Below, one piece after another: positions 1-12,550 of a stretch of 64,000 bases of DNA. Position numbers and translations under genes: made by a program. The notes under the pieces were generated by a model. The model was not told where the DNA came from. It worked only from the letters and a program-made list of their open reading frames with translations, and made no database searches. Positions within the stretch are counted from its first letter, which is position 1, and each line of letters starts with the position of its first letter. The stretch comes from Gracilaria domingensis (taxonomy: Eukaryota > Rhodophyta > Florideophyceae > Gracilariales > Gracilariaceae), in assembly GCA_022539475.1 (NCBI GenBank), contig VCMS01000360.1:35908-99907 (forward strand), given 5' to 3'.

Positions 1-1290
1 CATCACCATTTTTGATGGCTGTAAGAAATAGGTTGCTGAATCACTAGGGCCATCCAACAGTGTTGCAGAATGTTTGTGAGCCACAAACGCTACCAAATTC
101 AGTAGGGACTAGTCACACAGCACTCAAGTGCAATGTTCCAACTCTGGCAAACTGTATATAGCTGAGTCTAAACTATATCTTTCGCAGAATTCTCGTCAAT
201 CGTGCGTATACTCCCAATCTTCGCGCGTCTTGTCTCATGCAAACCAGCTCCCATATCATGAGGTCTAATCATGAAACTGTGAACAAGTCTGCAAAACAGG
301 CAACTCCAGTCGAAAATTGCAGAACTCGTCTCCTCTGGACATCAGATCCCACTTTTCCTCTAGATAGTCCATTGTTCTCTGCAGAGTTTTTGCAAAAGAA
401 CACTTCTCAGTGTCTTCAACGACACTTTTCTGGACGTTGCCACGAACCCGGGGGACGTCTACATCAAATGAGGTAAGCGTCGTCTCACAGTTACTCAATT
501 GCTTTATGGAGGGGTAACTTTATATGCACTTCTAACGTTTGATAGATACTAACTATTGAACTCTATGCTCCAAGTTATGATAAAAATTACAACAGGGTGC
601 CATCAGTTTCCAAACAAGGTTCTACTTTAGGGTACTAGTTCGCCATTTCTGTTACATGCTGCTTCTTTCACACTTTGAACGTCACAGTCGAGCCTCTAGA
701 AGAATTGCAGGGGGACGGTGATTTCGTAAGGACACACCGCTGCACGAGCGACGTCGACCAGTGCAGCGCCGATCTAGTTCGCGAATTAAAAATTGAGCGT
801 ACACAAGAGCGCAAAGGTGGTGCCGCAGATTTCTCATCCATCGTCTATGCACCCGCTAACGCCCGCGGCCTTCCAGACTGTCATTCTTCGCACTACTCCT
901 CACATTGCGTGCTTTCTTAGAGGCCCCTTCCAAATTCCGTCCTACTTTTGACCCACCCACGACTTATAGCGCCGCGTCGCACTGCCTGCACCGGGTGTCG
1001 GTGCGTTGCGCCGCTCGCTTTCGTCCTCGACGCACAGCAATAACCACCTTTACAATGTCCACCGACTATCATCGCCTTCTAAAACCTTTCCTCTTCGTCT
1101 AAGGAGCGCAGAGGCGGTGCTGACGATACGAAAGAAGCGGCCGTGGTTTAGACGCGATTAGCGGCGCTCGGACAGCATAGCGACGGCAAACTGCATGACG
1201 ATGTCGACGATGGGGCCAGCCAGCCAGGTGTGCAATTCAAAGCGGTTGCTGAGCTGCGAGCGATAACAGTTGACGCGTTGAGATTCTCAA
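1..1290. other. no supportable gene
   Basis: Only short open frames on both strands, none with a recognisable domain or a convincing ATG context. A minus-strand frame at 265-498 has protein-like composition but opens with TTG and has no partner exon that I can see. GC content rises sharply after about 700. Confidence 0.5.
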
Positions 1291-1332
1291 CTTGAGAAGC
1301 TCTGCGGCGGCGGGGGCGGCGGCGTCGGCGGC

Positions 1333-1911
1333 TTGCGATCCAAGGCGTCTGTGCCCATCGTTGGCAGGAATGGCGGACGAGGAGGACCGCGGGAGCTGCG
1401 CGAGTATTTTAAAGGTATTAAATTAAAACTTATCGCAGCTCCCGAGCACGTGCTCGCACTTAGGCTTAAGCGGCAGCAGCAGCAGTGGGCGCGCGGTGCG
1501 CCGCGGGCGCCGGGCAGCCCGCTTGGTGCTTGGTAGCTTTGCGTTGGAGGTTGCGGAGCCGTCTGCACACACGATACAACCAGTGCAGTCGATGCGCTTG
1601 TCGCCGGAAGAGCTGCACAGCATACGCGACGAGATGGCGAACTCGCTTCGGAGGTTACGCAGCCATCTGAGCATACCACGGCGAACAAGTTGCGTGACGA
1701 GCGTAATACAAGAGCGGGTAATAGCGCCTTGATGGCGCTGAGCAGCCTCGCGGACAAACGTACCCCTGAGCCGAGGCGATCGCGCAGCCATAGCAGTGCG
1801 GACAGCTTGTGTGACACCATTACTACCACCACCACCACCACCAGCACCGACGGCAACAGCAACGACGCTATATCACGCGCCGTCAACGAAAGCCTCCAGG
1901 TGAGCAAATAG
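1333..1911 (+). CDS. possible GC-rich coding segment (unrecognised)
   Basis: Three overlapping plus-strand frames look weakly protein-like. One has a Q4 run near 1475. One has a charged helical stretch near 1590-1680. One is Ser/Arg-rich with a seven-Thr run at about 1820-1845 and ends at CAG|GTGAGC (1897-1905), a good splice-donor match. They could be exons, or one gene with frameshifts. The long minus-strand frame over the same interval is low-complexity (Val, Pro and Cys runs mirroring the plus strand) and is probably a shadow. No family is recognised. Confidence 0.25.
1825..1842. repeat. (ACC)6 microsatellite
   Basis: Six perfect ACC units; in the plus frame they encode a poly-Thr run. 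Confidence 0.9.
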
Positions 1912-2129
1912 AGCCGCGCGAAGATCTGAGCGCGATTCGGCCTGCGCCCCAGCTGTGAATGGTTGCGTGAGCGCAATGAGTTCAGTCCAGGTTAGAAGTA
2001 AGTCGCTTTGAAGACGAGCCGGACGTAACAAGTGGCTGCGGCTATCATCTTCGTAGCTGTGGCATTCCTTGCCACTTTTCTGTTTCTTACTGCACACGGC
2101 TTGAATATGCCACTTTGGGTGCGCCAATC

Positions 2130-2813
2130 GGTATTGTGCTCGTTTGCCATTTGAGCGATGAGGTAGCCGATTTGTATCAATAAGATGTGCTCACATTGCT
2201 CAGTTGAGATTTGCGGCTTTCGCGCGTTGGTCTTTGGCTTGCAACCAATGGAAGAACACTGAAGAATGTCAAGTGGAAGATATTAGCCAGACTCCTTCTG
2301 ACAAACTCGAATGCTTTGGAGAAGCTGAGGGAGTGATATGGACATTGGATTATCATGGAGAATGGGGTTGTAAATGTTGGCATCGATACGGCCAGATTTT
2401 GGTCGCACATGTTCGATGTCGGTCTCGTGTGCTCTTTATATGAGGGACTTATCTCGAAATGTCTTTGTTTTTCAGAGAGATGTGTGAACTCCGAATGCCC
2501 GCGGATGGTTGCGGCGTGTTGCTCACGCTCGTTGTGCCGACGATATTGTCGCAAAAGTGTGATTTGCGAGTTTCTGTTACAACGGCGGCAGATGAGGCGT
2601 TACACGCGCCGTCATGGTGAGCAGTTTCAGGTGGATCCGTTGCGCCACGGGCACCAACCTGAACAGCCGCTTCGGACTCCGGAGAAAGCGCATGAACCGC
2701 CGCATCGTGCGGATGTGGAGACGGGGAAGATGTGGTGAAGACGGAGAGATACAGGAGGAATGGCCTTCATACAGAACTTCTGCAGCAGAAGCAATCACAC
2801 CGAGGCAACGTGA
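2130..2813. other. no supportable gene
   Basis: Short overlapping frames on both strands without recognisable motifs. Confidence 0.5.
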
Positions 2814-2819
2814 GTGGAG

Positions 2820-3281
2820 ATGAGCACCAAGTGGCAACATGGCAAAGCCTTTGTCAAGCGATATCAGATATTCGTCACTTTGGTTTGTCCTCATGATGAA
2901 GAACGACAGATCGTTAGCCCCAGTTTGGAGCTCACCGCGCCATTGGCGAGCCCCCGTCGCCCTGGCAACTCCCCGACCGTCAACGCGCCCAGTGACCACC
3001 CCGCCGCCAACCGCCCCCCAACGGTTACAGTATCTATCTCTACAGCTCCGCTCGCCACCTGCCAACGTCCTCCTCCTGCGCCACAGTCACTCACCATGAC
3101 TGCGCACACCTTCGCCAATTCCACCCTCATCTTGCGAACCGCGCCTGCCCGTCATATCGAGCCTCGGCGAGCGCGCCCGCTCAACATGCGCATGGAACCC
3201 GGTGACGAAGCCGAAGATGAGGCGCCGTCCGGCGTCTCCGTCCCGCAACCATTACCGATCGCGGTATTTCTCAATGCTTGA
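2820..3281 (+). CDS. Pro/Ala/Thr-rich open frame, unrecognised
   Basis: An ATG-started frame of about 150 codons. It is rich in Pro, Ala, Thr and Arg, with an acidic patch (GDEAEDEAP) near the C-terminus. The composition fits a disordered protein or a last exon, but part of it follows from high GC. There is no domain, no clear promoter and no homologous neighbour. It may belong with the coding-like segment at 1.3-1.9 kb through introns; this could not be shown. Confidence 0.25.
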   Translation: MSTKWQHGKAFVKRYQIFVTLVCPHDEERQIVSPSLELTAPLASPRRPGNSPTVNAPSDHPAANRPPTVTVSISTAPLATCQRPPPAPQSLTMTAHTFANSTLILRTAPARHIEPRRARPLNMRMEPGDEAEDEAPSGVSVPQPLPIAVFLNA

Positions 3282-3289
3282 AAGAAGCA

Positions 3290-3746
3290 TCTCGCGTCGC
3301 TGGTCGAAGCTACGTGTCAACGTCATTGCGAAGCTGCGTTGCGATTGAAACGTCAAACTGTTTCACCTTTTATCGCGAGGCTTTTCGCTGGTCTTGCTGG
3401 TTGCTTCAAGAATGAGCCATGGCCAGGCCAATATCCAACCGCCCCAGCCCCAATGTGCTAATCAAAGAGCGAGCGCATTACGGTAGTCTCCGGTAAACCC
3501 TCGCTGTCTTCCTGAACATGCTCCCAGTCAAGTAGCTGGTCTTCGTTGCTTCCCCTTCATCTTCTACTTCTACGTTTGCGTCTACATCGAAGTACGATAT
3601 TAAGTTTCTCAAACCACCATCAGAGGCGATATCGCTTGCCGTCATAGCATTCAATGCTGCACTTGTCTTTGTAATCGAAGAATTTCTGCGCCTCGTTCGC
3701 GAGGTCAAAGGTCGATTGAAGGCACAAAACATCATCTTTTCTACCT
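3290..3746. other. spacer beside the hAT relic
   Basis: Minus-strand frames at 3478-3750 are acidic and Thr-rich and may be decayed C-terminal hAT sequence, but no hAT dimerisation motif is visible. Confidence 0.35.
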
Positions 3747-5121
3747 TCATCGGATGAAGCCGATTACGTGTTGGAGTACGAATGCGACCTTGAAGAGATG
3801 TAAATGTAACATACCTTCCGAACTTGCGAAGCGAGTAGGTGCCATTTTCACATGTAGTACGGCGGTGCGCAGTGGTCGCACTCTATTGTACTCATCCATT
3901 TCGCGGTTCGTTGTCGTGTACCCCTGATTACGTAACTCGCAGTTATATTGCTTCTTTAACTGCTTGAACCTAAAGTAAAGCTTCGAGTGCTTCCTCAAAT
4001 CGTTAATAATTCCGGATACAGTGTTCAATATATCTTTCACCCACTGTAGCTCCCCAACGTCCTGCATCAGCAGATTTGCAAGATGCGTTTGATCGGGACT
4101 GGAAAAGATGTGGTTGTATTTCGCCGCAATCTGCTCCTTCGCCTTAATGAAGGCACTGGCATTGTCGCTCACCACAGCGCACACACGCTTTATATCACCA
4201 AACTCCGCGAACACGGATTCTACCGTGTTAGCATACAATTTAGCATCACAAGTTGTAGCACCAGTGTAGATAGACCGCAAAAAAACGTTTTTCTCCACTT
4301 GTCTACTCCTGTTATAGTGAGCAACACGTTAATTACATTCTCGGAACTCGAATCCGTCCACCCACGAAAAATTAAGGTGCCGAAGGTCTGCTTCAGTGAA
4401 GACGATAAAGCAGATTTCACCTGTACCAGGCGCTCATCATACATTGCCTGAATGTTCTTACCTGCCATTCTAGCTATGCTAGGAACAACGCCTTCAAATG
4501 CTGGATCCAAAAGCCGCACAAGTTAGCGCAATTCGCACTCTCCTTCCTTCGCGCTTAAATAGTAAATGGGAGCATGTGATGGAAGATTAAACGAGTCAGT
4601 ATGTTCTTAAACGGTGTTTTCTTCTCTTTTGAAGTTTCCGCATCAGCTTGAACTGTTGGCTTCTCTCCAAAGTTTCTGGCATCACGCTGTGAGTGAATTC
4701 CGTATCTTAGAGACTTGTGAGGTTGATCACTCGACATTGAGGCCCTTTCGCGTTTGACAGGCGTGACCGGCAGGCCATACCACTGGGATGGACTTCCTAG
4801 TTGCTCATATGCGCGTAGTAAAGAAGAAGTTTTCAGCAGCCGAAAAAGGGTTAGGGGAGAGGTGAAGGAACATTTCAAAAGATGTTGTCCAAGTTGGGTA
4901 GCGTTAGACGTTACCGCTTTAGTCTGCCATTGGCACTCATTGCACGTTGTGTACAGGTTTTCATCTCCTGAGTGCTCATTTTTTGCGGGCTGTAGTGAAA
5001 AACATTGGAAAAACCACCAACTGCTTTTTCGTCCTACTCTTTGGGAGCTAAAACTCGCTCGAGATGCGTGGTGTGCCGTTTCTTCCGGAATTGACATCGT
5101 ATTACAAAGCACATACGTCAA
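3747..5121 (-). pseudogene. hAT-type transposase, decayed (BED finger plus DUF659-like region)
   Basis: Reads right to left in three frames. The first (5121-4555) has a BED-type zinc finger: aromatic residues WWFF, then C-x2-C and a distal H-L-x2-C. The second (4519-4220) has the GWTDSSSENVINVLL block typical of DUF659/hAT transposases. The third (4298-3747) has the VVSDNASAFIKA block, where a catalytic Asp normally lies, and a TRFASSEGMLHL block. Frame changes at about 4550 and about 4290, plus loss of the C-terminal hAT dimerisation region, make it non-functional. I see no terminal inverted repeats or 8-bp duplication. Family assignment rests on these blocks in the correct order. Confidence 0.75.
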
Positions 5122-5686
5122 TCATTCTGAGAAAAGTGCAGGCCGTGCTGAAAACGGGGCAGGTAGAACAATCGTGGAGCTGCAGAACGGAAGTCACAAC
5201 GAGAAAACGCGGATCAAACACGCTGTGCGGTGGAGAACGGACAGAATCGAGAATGGAACGACGGGCCATTCGAGCGTATTAAACAGAAAAAAGGGTTTCT
5301 GTTCAGATTATATTCTGGCGGGGCGTCAAAAGGTACGCACAAAGAGGAGCGTTGAATTGAACGCCACTGACCGGGCAAGCCACTGAGTCCTTGAAGGCCG
5401 CTTTGACTGCTGGCAACAAGACGTACTCCCTGTCGCAGAGTCTGCACGTTTCGCTGTAGTCTACAGCTGCTACTTCCTACAGGCTGTAGGAACTTCCTAC
5501 AACTAGGAAGTAAGCAGCTCCTGCATATTCAACTGAATGGGTTGAAGTACTATTGACACGTTCAATATTTCTTCCGTGTTGCACGTGTGGTCACTCGCAG
5601 TCCGGTAGGCATGAAGTGACATGGCTGGTTCAAGAGCTTTGTGCGGGGCCTGAAGATCAAATATTACGTTTACTCAACTGTTGATT
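5122..5686. other. no supportable gene
   Basis: Contains a cluster of short inverted repeats built on GTAGGAAC/CTTCCTAC near 5470-5510, but no coding signal. Confidence 0.5.
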
Positions 5687-5949
5687 CTAAAGACATCTGC
5701 AAGAAGTACTGCTTAGAAGGACAATAAACGTTTCCATTACAAGATAGCGAGAAAGAAAGACATTTTGATACGTAGGGCGTAACACGGGGATGGGTGGGAC
5801 GAGAAATAGACATGCCACGGTGAGTTGTGCAGCTCGGCGATGAGATCGCCTTAAATAATCACAGCTCATCGGGACGGTCGGCATTATGATTGCACAAATC
5901 ATATGCTCACTGCCTCTCGTAAGATCTTCAATTCTATACACCAGTGTAC

Positions 5950-6901
5950 AGTTACGTGAAGTTCCAAAATAACCTGGAGATGGGCTATGCGCTGTGACGC
6001 ATATGCCCAAACAACCAATGAGAGGCGAGGGTGACTGAAATTCGCGAATCAAAATATACTGCAAACATGTTCTCCGCGCTCCAGTCCATTCGCTGCATGA
6101 TCCATATGCGAGAGAAATGAAGGCATAGCAGCTCATTAAACCCACCAATTCGCGGCTATGGGAGCCATAATAGCACCAGGGGGTGCCTGTATGCCAATTC
6201 TTCGTAAGACGGTATCCACAGCCAGCGAAAGCGACATCGGTGAGAGCTCCCATTGCAAAAATCGTTCCGCGAGTGGCCTGATATGAGACCATTTGCGCAG
6301 GAGCGCCAACGGCGACGTAGTTGCATCCCATACTGGTGAGTTAGGCAGACGGAGAAGCATTGGTCTCCTCCATATGGCTGCGACACTGTTCTTTCGACGA
6401 ACAAAGTGCACTACCACAGAGTCTTCGTGCCAGGTAATATCGCTTGGTTTAACCGCCTCTAATGAAACCGAGCGCACCTGGAAAACGAAGGCGAATACGA
6501 CCATCGTGCAAGCCAAGGTATCCTTATCGTCCATTGAGCACAAGCCGTATTCCAAAACACGCGTCATCAGTTCCGCTGACATACCTATGCGAGTTGATCC
6601 ATCAGATGCCATTGCTGGTCACGCTTTGCGTATGCGGTTATCAAAGCGCGGACAAGAGGTGTGGCAGTAGGTGACGGCATGTGATGTAATGTGTGATACT
6701 TTGACACTGCAGAGATGTACTGGGCAAGGAGGAGGCTCCGATTCGGCCTTCTAGCGAGAGATAGCCAATATAGGCCAGAAGATCTCCCTCATTGGCCGGC
6801 AAGGAACAGCGATCTTCCTCGTCACAGAAGCGCAACCATCGTGATAATTGCGAGGCCCGGTTCTTCCACGTGGACTCCGACCAACTAAACGAAGCGAGCA
6901 A
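5950..6901 (-). pseudogene. tyrosine recombinase domain of the DIRS-like element
   Basis: The frame 6901-6641 matches a SAM-like core-binding domain: STWKNRASQLSRWLRFC, then LPANEGDLLAYIGYL. The frame 6612-6136 carries the first catalytic Arg in QVRSVSLEAVKPSDI. The C-terminal box continues in a shifted frame (about 6180-6040) with SHSRE in the H-x-x-R region and a terminal QYILI supplying the likely nucleophile Tyr. The enzyme would resolve circular DNA intermediates of the element. Two frame changes and an altered H-x-x-R spacing argue that it is dead. Confidence 0.7.
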
Positions 6902-7148
6902 CCGTGCAGCCTCCTCAGCACCACCAGTCGACAGGCCAGCACCCGACGTGCGAGCACTGTTGCCGTGATCCCAGATTTCCAGGCGTCAGTTATTCCTTGA
7001 TGGCGAGAACGAGACCCCACCCGGGATTCGAATGTACGCCGGGGGTGGACACAGAACGTGTTGGGCTTCCTTGGCGTTTAGGTAGACTATCCGGGAGCTC
7101 CATCCGACCAAGCGCCCGAACCATGCTTGCGCGGCCAGTTCGGCGCGA

Positions 7149-7927
7149 TCAGAACTTTTTGGCATGCTCGCTTCCACCTTCCGCACCACCAGCGTAGTAG
7201 GTCGAACGTGGGGACCACAATCTCGCCCGACCGTCTGACCAGGACGGTGCAGTTGTTCCGTGATGTACTTGGCGGGCTTGGTACGGCTCTTTCAGCGGCC
7301 GCAGGCGAAACGCTACCTCGTCGAGACCGTACTCGTGACGGAGCGATGCAATGAATTCGTCCGTAGCTCTGATACCTCGCGGGTCCCATGTTCGAGATAA
7401 GCGATCTGCGAAGAGATTGACCGCTGTCGGTATCCACCGGGACTCTAATCGCACTCCCAAAATCTGGAGCAGGATGCGGAGCTTACGAAGCTCTGCCATC
7501 ATCGCTGGGGAGGCCGCCACCATGGAATTGATAACTGACACTACCGCCTGGTTGTCCTCCTGAAGTAAAATCCTTCGTACTTCCGGGTTCGACACGTACA
7601 CGGCGAAGTGCCGCTGCAGCAGTATACGGACCGCCCGAAGCTCCCGGACCGTGATCGACTGCGCTCGATCCTCTGCGGTCCAGAAACCTTGACCCTCCCA
7701 CAAACCCGGCGAACCAGGGCCATGTTGTGACCGAGGTTCCACCACAGCCTATGTCGGCTGCATCCGCGTGAATACACAAGTCTTGGGCACTCGTGCATGT
7801 CTCTGCCTTCCCCACGGGTTAGCTCTCGCCAATACCGTAAGTCGCGGAGCGACTGACGCGAGAGGCGTGTGCGGGGCACCTTCCGTTCTTTTGCCATTGC
7901 TGCCGCACGTTGACGCATCCTCGCCAC
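7149..7927 (-). pseudogene. RNase H domain of the DIRS-like element
   Basis: The N-terminal part (7815-7483 frame) has HADAADIGCGGT, the DAS-x-x-GWGG box that supplies the first catalytic Asp. The 7745-7149 frame has the TVRELRAV box (catalytic Glu), then QEDNQAVVSVINS (second Asp) and WIPTAVNLFADRLSR, the typical W-x-P-x-x-x-N-x-x-AD-x-LSR ending of DIRS-type RNase H. A frameshift separates the first box from the rest. Confidence 0.75.
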
Positions 7928-8603
7928 CTACCGACGCTGGCTGGGCTGATATGCGTCTGCCGCAAGCCATATCGGAATAGATTGACCGCGTGTAAAACCG
8001 TGCGAGCGGTAGCGCCAGCGATAGCGCCACACACACACCGCAGAAGCTTCGCAACAACGCTGTTGACACGAGCCTCCTGTTCCGCCGGGCCAGTAGCAAG
8101 ATTTTCTTGGCCATGGCCTGCACGCGACTGACTTTGACGTCTGTGACGTAGATCTTCATACGCTGTGTGTCGATGCGCATACCGAGATGATCTACAATGG
8201 CCGAGCCAGGCCAGCTACCCTTTGTGGGATGTCGCACGATTCCAAGCCGCTTGAAAAGGGCAGAAAGAGCCTTTTGAGCATCTGTGCAGTCGGCCGAGGA
8301 GGATGGTCTGGACGCTGGAGAAGGCGCAAGGAGAAAGTGGTCGATATACGGCAGGACGCGATAACCAAGCACACTGCGAATATGCTGCACCATAACGCGC
8401 ATCATTTTCGTGAACCACAAAGCTGAACGGCCCCAGCCGAAGGGCAAGGCGATGCAGCGATAGTATACCCCGGCGTAACGGAACAAAAAGTAGTCTCGAA
8501 CGTTTGGATGCAGGTGCATATGACGATAACCTCCTTTCACATCCCAAGACATGAGCACGTCGTTCTTCTGTAGCTCGAACGCGAACGACGGCAACGTTTC
8601 CAT
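7749..8603 (-). pseudogene. reverse transcriptase domain of the DIRS-like element
   Basis: Has SWDVKGGYRHMHLHP (RT block with the first Asp), YYRCIALPFGWGRSALWFTK (the LPFG box) and YRVLPYIDHFLLAP, where the catalytic YxDD is degraded to YIDH. HLGMRIDTQRMKIYV follows as in DIRS RTs. The second catalytic Asp is missing, so the enzyme is inactive. Only the C-terminal two thirds is in frame; the usual fingers region upstream of 8603 is not found. Confidence 0.8.
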
Positions 8604-9329
8604 GCGAACCGTTCCTTTTGTAGTGCAACGCTCATCTATGAGTATTCTGACTGGACTTAGTCATATTTCCCGTTTACGGGTTTGCCTGGTACACACCAGT
8701 ATATGACTAGTAGTTACTAGTGGTTGCCATTGGATGGTTCGGACACGTGGGACACGGTGGAGCTGATCGGAGGTTGGCCACTACACGTGGGCGGTTGCCA
8801 CAATTAGTGGGAAGTTTAGTTAATATTATTTATTAATTTTAGTGAGAACACTACTTAGTGCGACGGCGTCGCCGCCGTCGCACCAGTAAAGTGCCCCAAC
8901 CAGGGTGATCCTACCTCAAGAATCTCGGCTCTAGCCACTCTCCCCTTCGGCGGTGCACAACTCCTTATCGGAGGGACTCCCCGTTGTAAAGGTGCGCTAT
9001 CCACCTTGCGTCTCCACAGAACCCAACTTTGGGAGTGTTATAACCATCTGTTGTCGTGTTCGACCCTGTATAGGAATACCGCGGCGATACGCCGTACCTC
9101 TCTTTCCCTATCTCTCTCCTATCTTTCCCTTTCCCCACTCCGTGGTTTCGTCCCTCTTCGAGGCTACTACACTCGCGTGCGATTCACCCTTCTCTGCTCA
9201 ACTCTCAACGCCCCGTCGTGACGGTTTGGCCCCGGTCTTACACCCGGCTAGCTGCGCCATTCCAGAGAGGCTGTGTTCTCTGGGTTGCCCTCAGTAGAGG
9301 AACATCCCGAACGTCTTCGTGGTGTCTTT
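8604..9329. other. non-coding spacer between the DIRS-like relic and the gypsy-A LTR
   Basis: No supportable gene. Contains a perfect hairpin (8859-8882) and a pyrimidine-rich tract (about 9095-9140). Confidence 0.5.
8859..8882. repeat. perfect GC hairpin
   Basis: A 10-bp stem (TGCGACGGCG / CGCCGTCGCA) with a TCGC loop. Confidence 0.85.
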
Positions 9330-10298
9330 TGTGGGGCAAACTCGAAGAGTGAAACCCACCAGACTGTCCGAAGGTCCGCTCTCGTGAGAGATGGCAGACC
9401 AGTGACAGAGCCCTCTGTACCACCGTAACTCGGTTGTAAGCCGAAGTGGCAACTGGCTATACCTACAGAGGTGATAGGCCACGTGGTGAGGAAACGATGA
9501 GAAACTCCAGAGATGGGGTGGTATCGGCAACGATGAAACACGACCAACGACAGGTGTAGTCCCGAGAGGAAAGCAACAGAAAACAACAACCAAACAACAC
9601 CCACACGCGACGGGTAGGCCTCCTCGGCACTGTGCCCGGAGCGGGGCGAGATCCTCCAACGGTAATGCACGGGTTTCCGTAAACACGGCAAAACTCTATA
9701 CAGAGTCGGATCACTTCGTAATCTAGTCCTATACCTCCTCGGTACGACCCTCAGGTCCCGACATCAACGACAGATGTTCCTCAAAGGTACCGAGAGGTAG
9801 GACCACCGTAACCAGACGTGGCTATACTCGCGAGAGTGATAACCCACGTAGGCGGTTGGCGCCAGAGCCTCACTCGTGTAGAGTCCACTCAGGAGAGCGC
9901 TACTCGACAAAGAGTTCACTTAGAAGTGCTCGGGTTGACTTTACAAAGGTGCTCGCGACGACGAGGTCGAGCTCACCTAAGTAGGTCTAAACTAACTATG
10001 TACACGTGGTGCACACCCGCAGGGGTCCGTACACGTGGCTAGCCCAGTGTCAGGCACCTCAGGTGCACTACCTATTGTCCCGTAATATGCACACACACGG
10101 TGGTGTAGTACACGCGTCCACCTAGCGGTATTGGCCAGCAATGGCAACCCTGATTACAGGTAACTGTGGGAAAGCCATTCCAAAAGTAACCGCCAAAATT
10201 GGGTCCAACTCATAACTCTTCGAGTGCATCCTCGTATCACTCCCCTGAGTATATGAGGCGCATCATCCTGATAACCACGCAAAATGCGTTGCTCTACA
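9330..10298 (-). repeat. LTR of gypsy-A, left (inverted) copy
   Basis: Read on the minus strand it starts TGTAGAGC, immediately after a polypurine tract (AAGGAGGGGGAGA), and ends CCCCACA. It is about 969 bp and is the inverted counterpart of 19426-20399. The two copies diverge sharply just outside the ACA end, which fixes the boundary. No second LTR in the same orientation is present. Confidence 0.8.
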
Positions 10299-10377
10299 TC
10301 TCCCCCTCCTTAGAGCCGAGGACGACTTCGAGGCTGAAGTTTTGTGCGAAACGCAAGTACGTAAATACGTCACAATC

Positions 10378-12191
10378 ATGAGCGGTACCAACTCCTCGTT
10401 TCTATACCTCGCAAGCGCGATACACACTCAAGCGAACAGAGTATTCAAGTATCCGAACTCGATCACAGTACATCATCTGTCATTCCGATGAACCCGAATC
10501 AGTTCCTCATCACCCGACGGGTCAGGCGAGCGCGTCGAACTACCCTCAGCCGGGTCTGCGACGGCTCCACTGCCTCAGTCTCAACCGATGGTCCCGGTGA
10601 ACGTTCCGTTATGGAATTCAGCGCAAAGCGATGCCGCTGATGGCGAACCAAGCTGGTTGGATATCGAAGGAATCTCTCGCAGTACGCGATCCAACTCCGT
10701 GAGGTTGCGTTCAGCGTTGCACCGTGGTTTCATCTGGTAGCTGTTAACGATGACACTCTCCTGGAGTCGTATGCCAAAACGGCTCTTTACGCGGCGGTCT
10801 GCCGTAGCCGTAAGTGCATCCCCAGAATGAAAGTTCGTATACGATTCGACCCGATGCTCCTCCGGTACGATACCCGCGAGGTGAGGAATGCTGAACACCG
10901 GCGCGCGCGAACACGCGAAGTTGGCGTACAAGAGATCAGTCCGAGTGCACCTCGAGCAACCTGGTTCCCCGTCATATGTTCGATACTCCGTTTCTACCGT
11001 ACTTTCGTGTAAGTTCCGATATGGAGCAAACTTTGCGACGTTCGACCATGCGCCGGTACGCTGGCATGGCCCGACCACATCGAGGTTGATTTGCTGAATC
11101 GGCCCATACGCGAGCGAGTTCCGACAGGGGGCAGGGGCGGTATCTTCGCAAGAACGCTTCCCAGTGGGTCGTCAACCCGCATTCGGTTTGAGCGTAAAAG
11201 CTCGATTCCCGTCATGAGGTATTGGATTCCGAACACCGAATATCGAGACCGAGAGGTACAGACCGCAGGCCTTTGTGGACGTTCCTCCGTCTACCAGATT
11301 TGGCTGATGTGGAGGTACCCAAAGGGTTGCAGAACTGGCCTCCGTGCTTGAGTACATCGGCTCCCGATTGGATCAGCTATCCGCCGTTCAGATGGTGGTC
11401 TGGAGCCGGCGAGTGGCGCACGCTAGCAGCGTCTCCTCTGGAGGCTTACGACAACTACCGTGTTTGGTATGATTCCGCCGATGCTTCGCCAACATTATCC
11501 GCTCGCTGGATTTGCACACTCCCTTGTGGTCCGAAGGAACTGGGTGAGACCATACATCTGGATTTATCGATGGAGTCGATTGGAAACGGTGCCCCTGTTT
11601 CGCAGCGTGGAAAGGTCCTCGTCGTCACTACGACCGCTCACCCGGTAGGAGACATCCCACCGCAGGAGATTTCGTGTATTACGCCCTGGAGGTACGATGG
11701 ACAACTAGCGCAATATGCGACATGGGCAGCGAACAGCCACGGTCGATCCAGCACAGTCAACCCCGTTGTTTCATGGTTCAGTGACAACGGGTCGCGCCCA
11801 GTAGATCTGGATGATCCGAACACTGGATACGGTTGGAGGAGGCGCGGGACACTCTCGAGATGGACCAGGAGTCTGTGAACACTACCGGCGGCGATCATTT
11901 GCACTTCACGCGGGTACCCCAGAGCTCCTGTGGTTGGAATGTTCGACTCAGCGAGTTTCTGTGGTGGGTCCGGCCCTGTAGCGGCTACCGTTCCTGCGGT
12001 CCTTCCGGCCCCGACAGCTCCGGTCGCTCGGGAGATTCTCCGGCGAACATCGCGATGTTGCGCGCCATCTCCAGAACGCTGGATTATCGTGCCCGATCAG
12101 CTCTACCACTATGGCAGCGGATTACTGCTACGCGTTCCGCACCTTCGCAGGTCCCTCCGGTAAGCGCGTGCCGGTCCTCATCGGCGGTTAA
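10378..12191 (+). pseudogene. gypsy-A 3' antisense ORF, left copy (broken)
   Basis: Inverted copy of the minus-strand ORF at 17497-19346. Because the left element lies on the minus strand, this ORF is antisense to its pol too. It opens with MSGTN and ends at TAA 12189-12191, with many single-base indels relative to the right copy, so no frame exceeds about 220 codons. See the right copy for the description. Confidence 0.7.
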
Positions 12192-12550
12192 GATGACCAG
12201 CAGGCCTGGAGACTTGGGTCCTTAGTATAAATAGAAACAGTTAAAACCATCTAGTTGTGCTAACTTTCGCTTCACCCCTTTTGCCTTTCTCCACGAATGC
12301 ATCATCTTTCGATTACTTTTCACTCACACTGTGTTCAAGTTACTTCACTTCTTTGTGCTTCTTGTACTCTAACCTTTTAAATCGTACAACCGGCATTCGT
12401 ATGCTCTTCTTTCTTTTCTCACTTCCTCTAGTTAAGTCTTCACCGCTTCATTGGTCTTCTTCCTTCCTTCATCCCCACACAAAGGGGTCAACTCTCCATT
12501 CTGAGTCTTCCGCATCGCGGTATATTGAAAAGCTCCTCACCGGAACGTTC

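Larger units (their letters stand above)
5687..8603 (-). mobile_element. DIRS-like tyrosine-recombinase retroelement (relic)
   Basis: In minus-strand order the interval carries reverse transcriptase, RNase H with the LSR signature, a recombinase core-binding segment and a recombinase catalytic segment. That order, and the use of a tyrosine recombinase instead of a DDE integrase, is diagnostic of DIRS/Ngaro/PAT-type elements. Frameshifts separate the domains, so this is a relic. The 5' (gag) portion and terminal repeats are not recognised; 8604-9329 may hold terminal sequence. Confidence 0.75.

Noticed and set aside
1287-1976. 229-codon minus-strand open frame with Val, Cys and Pro runs
   Set aside because: Its runs are the reverse complement of plus-strand Thr and Gln repeats; probably a shadow in GC-rich DNA.
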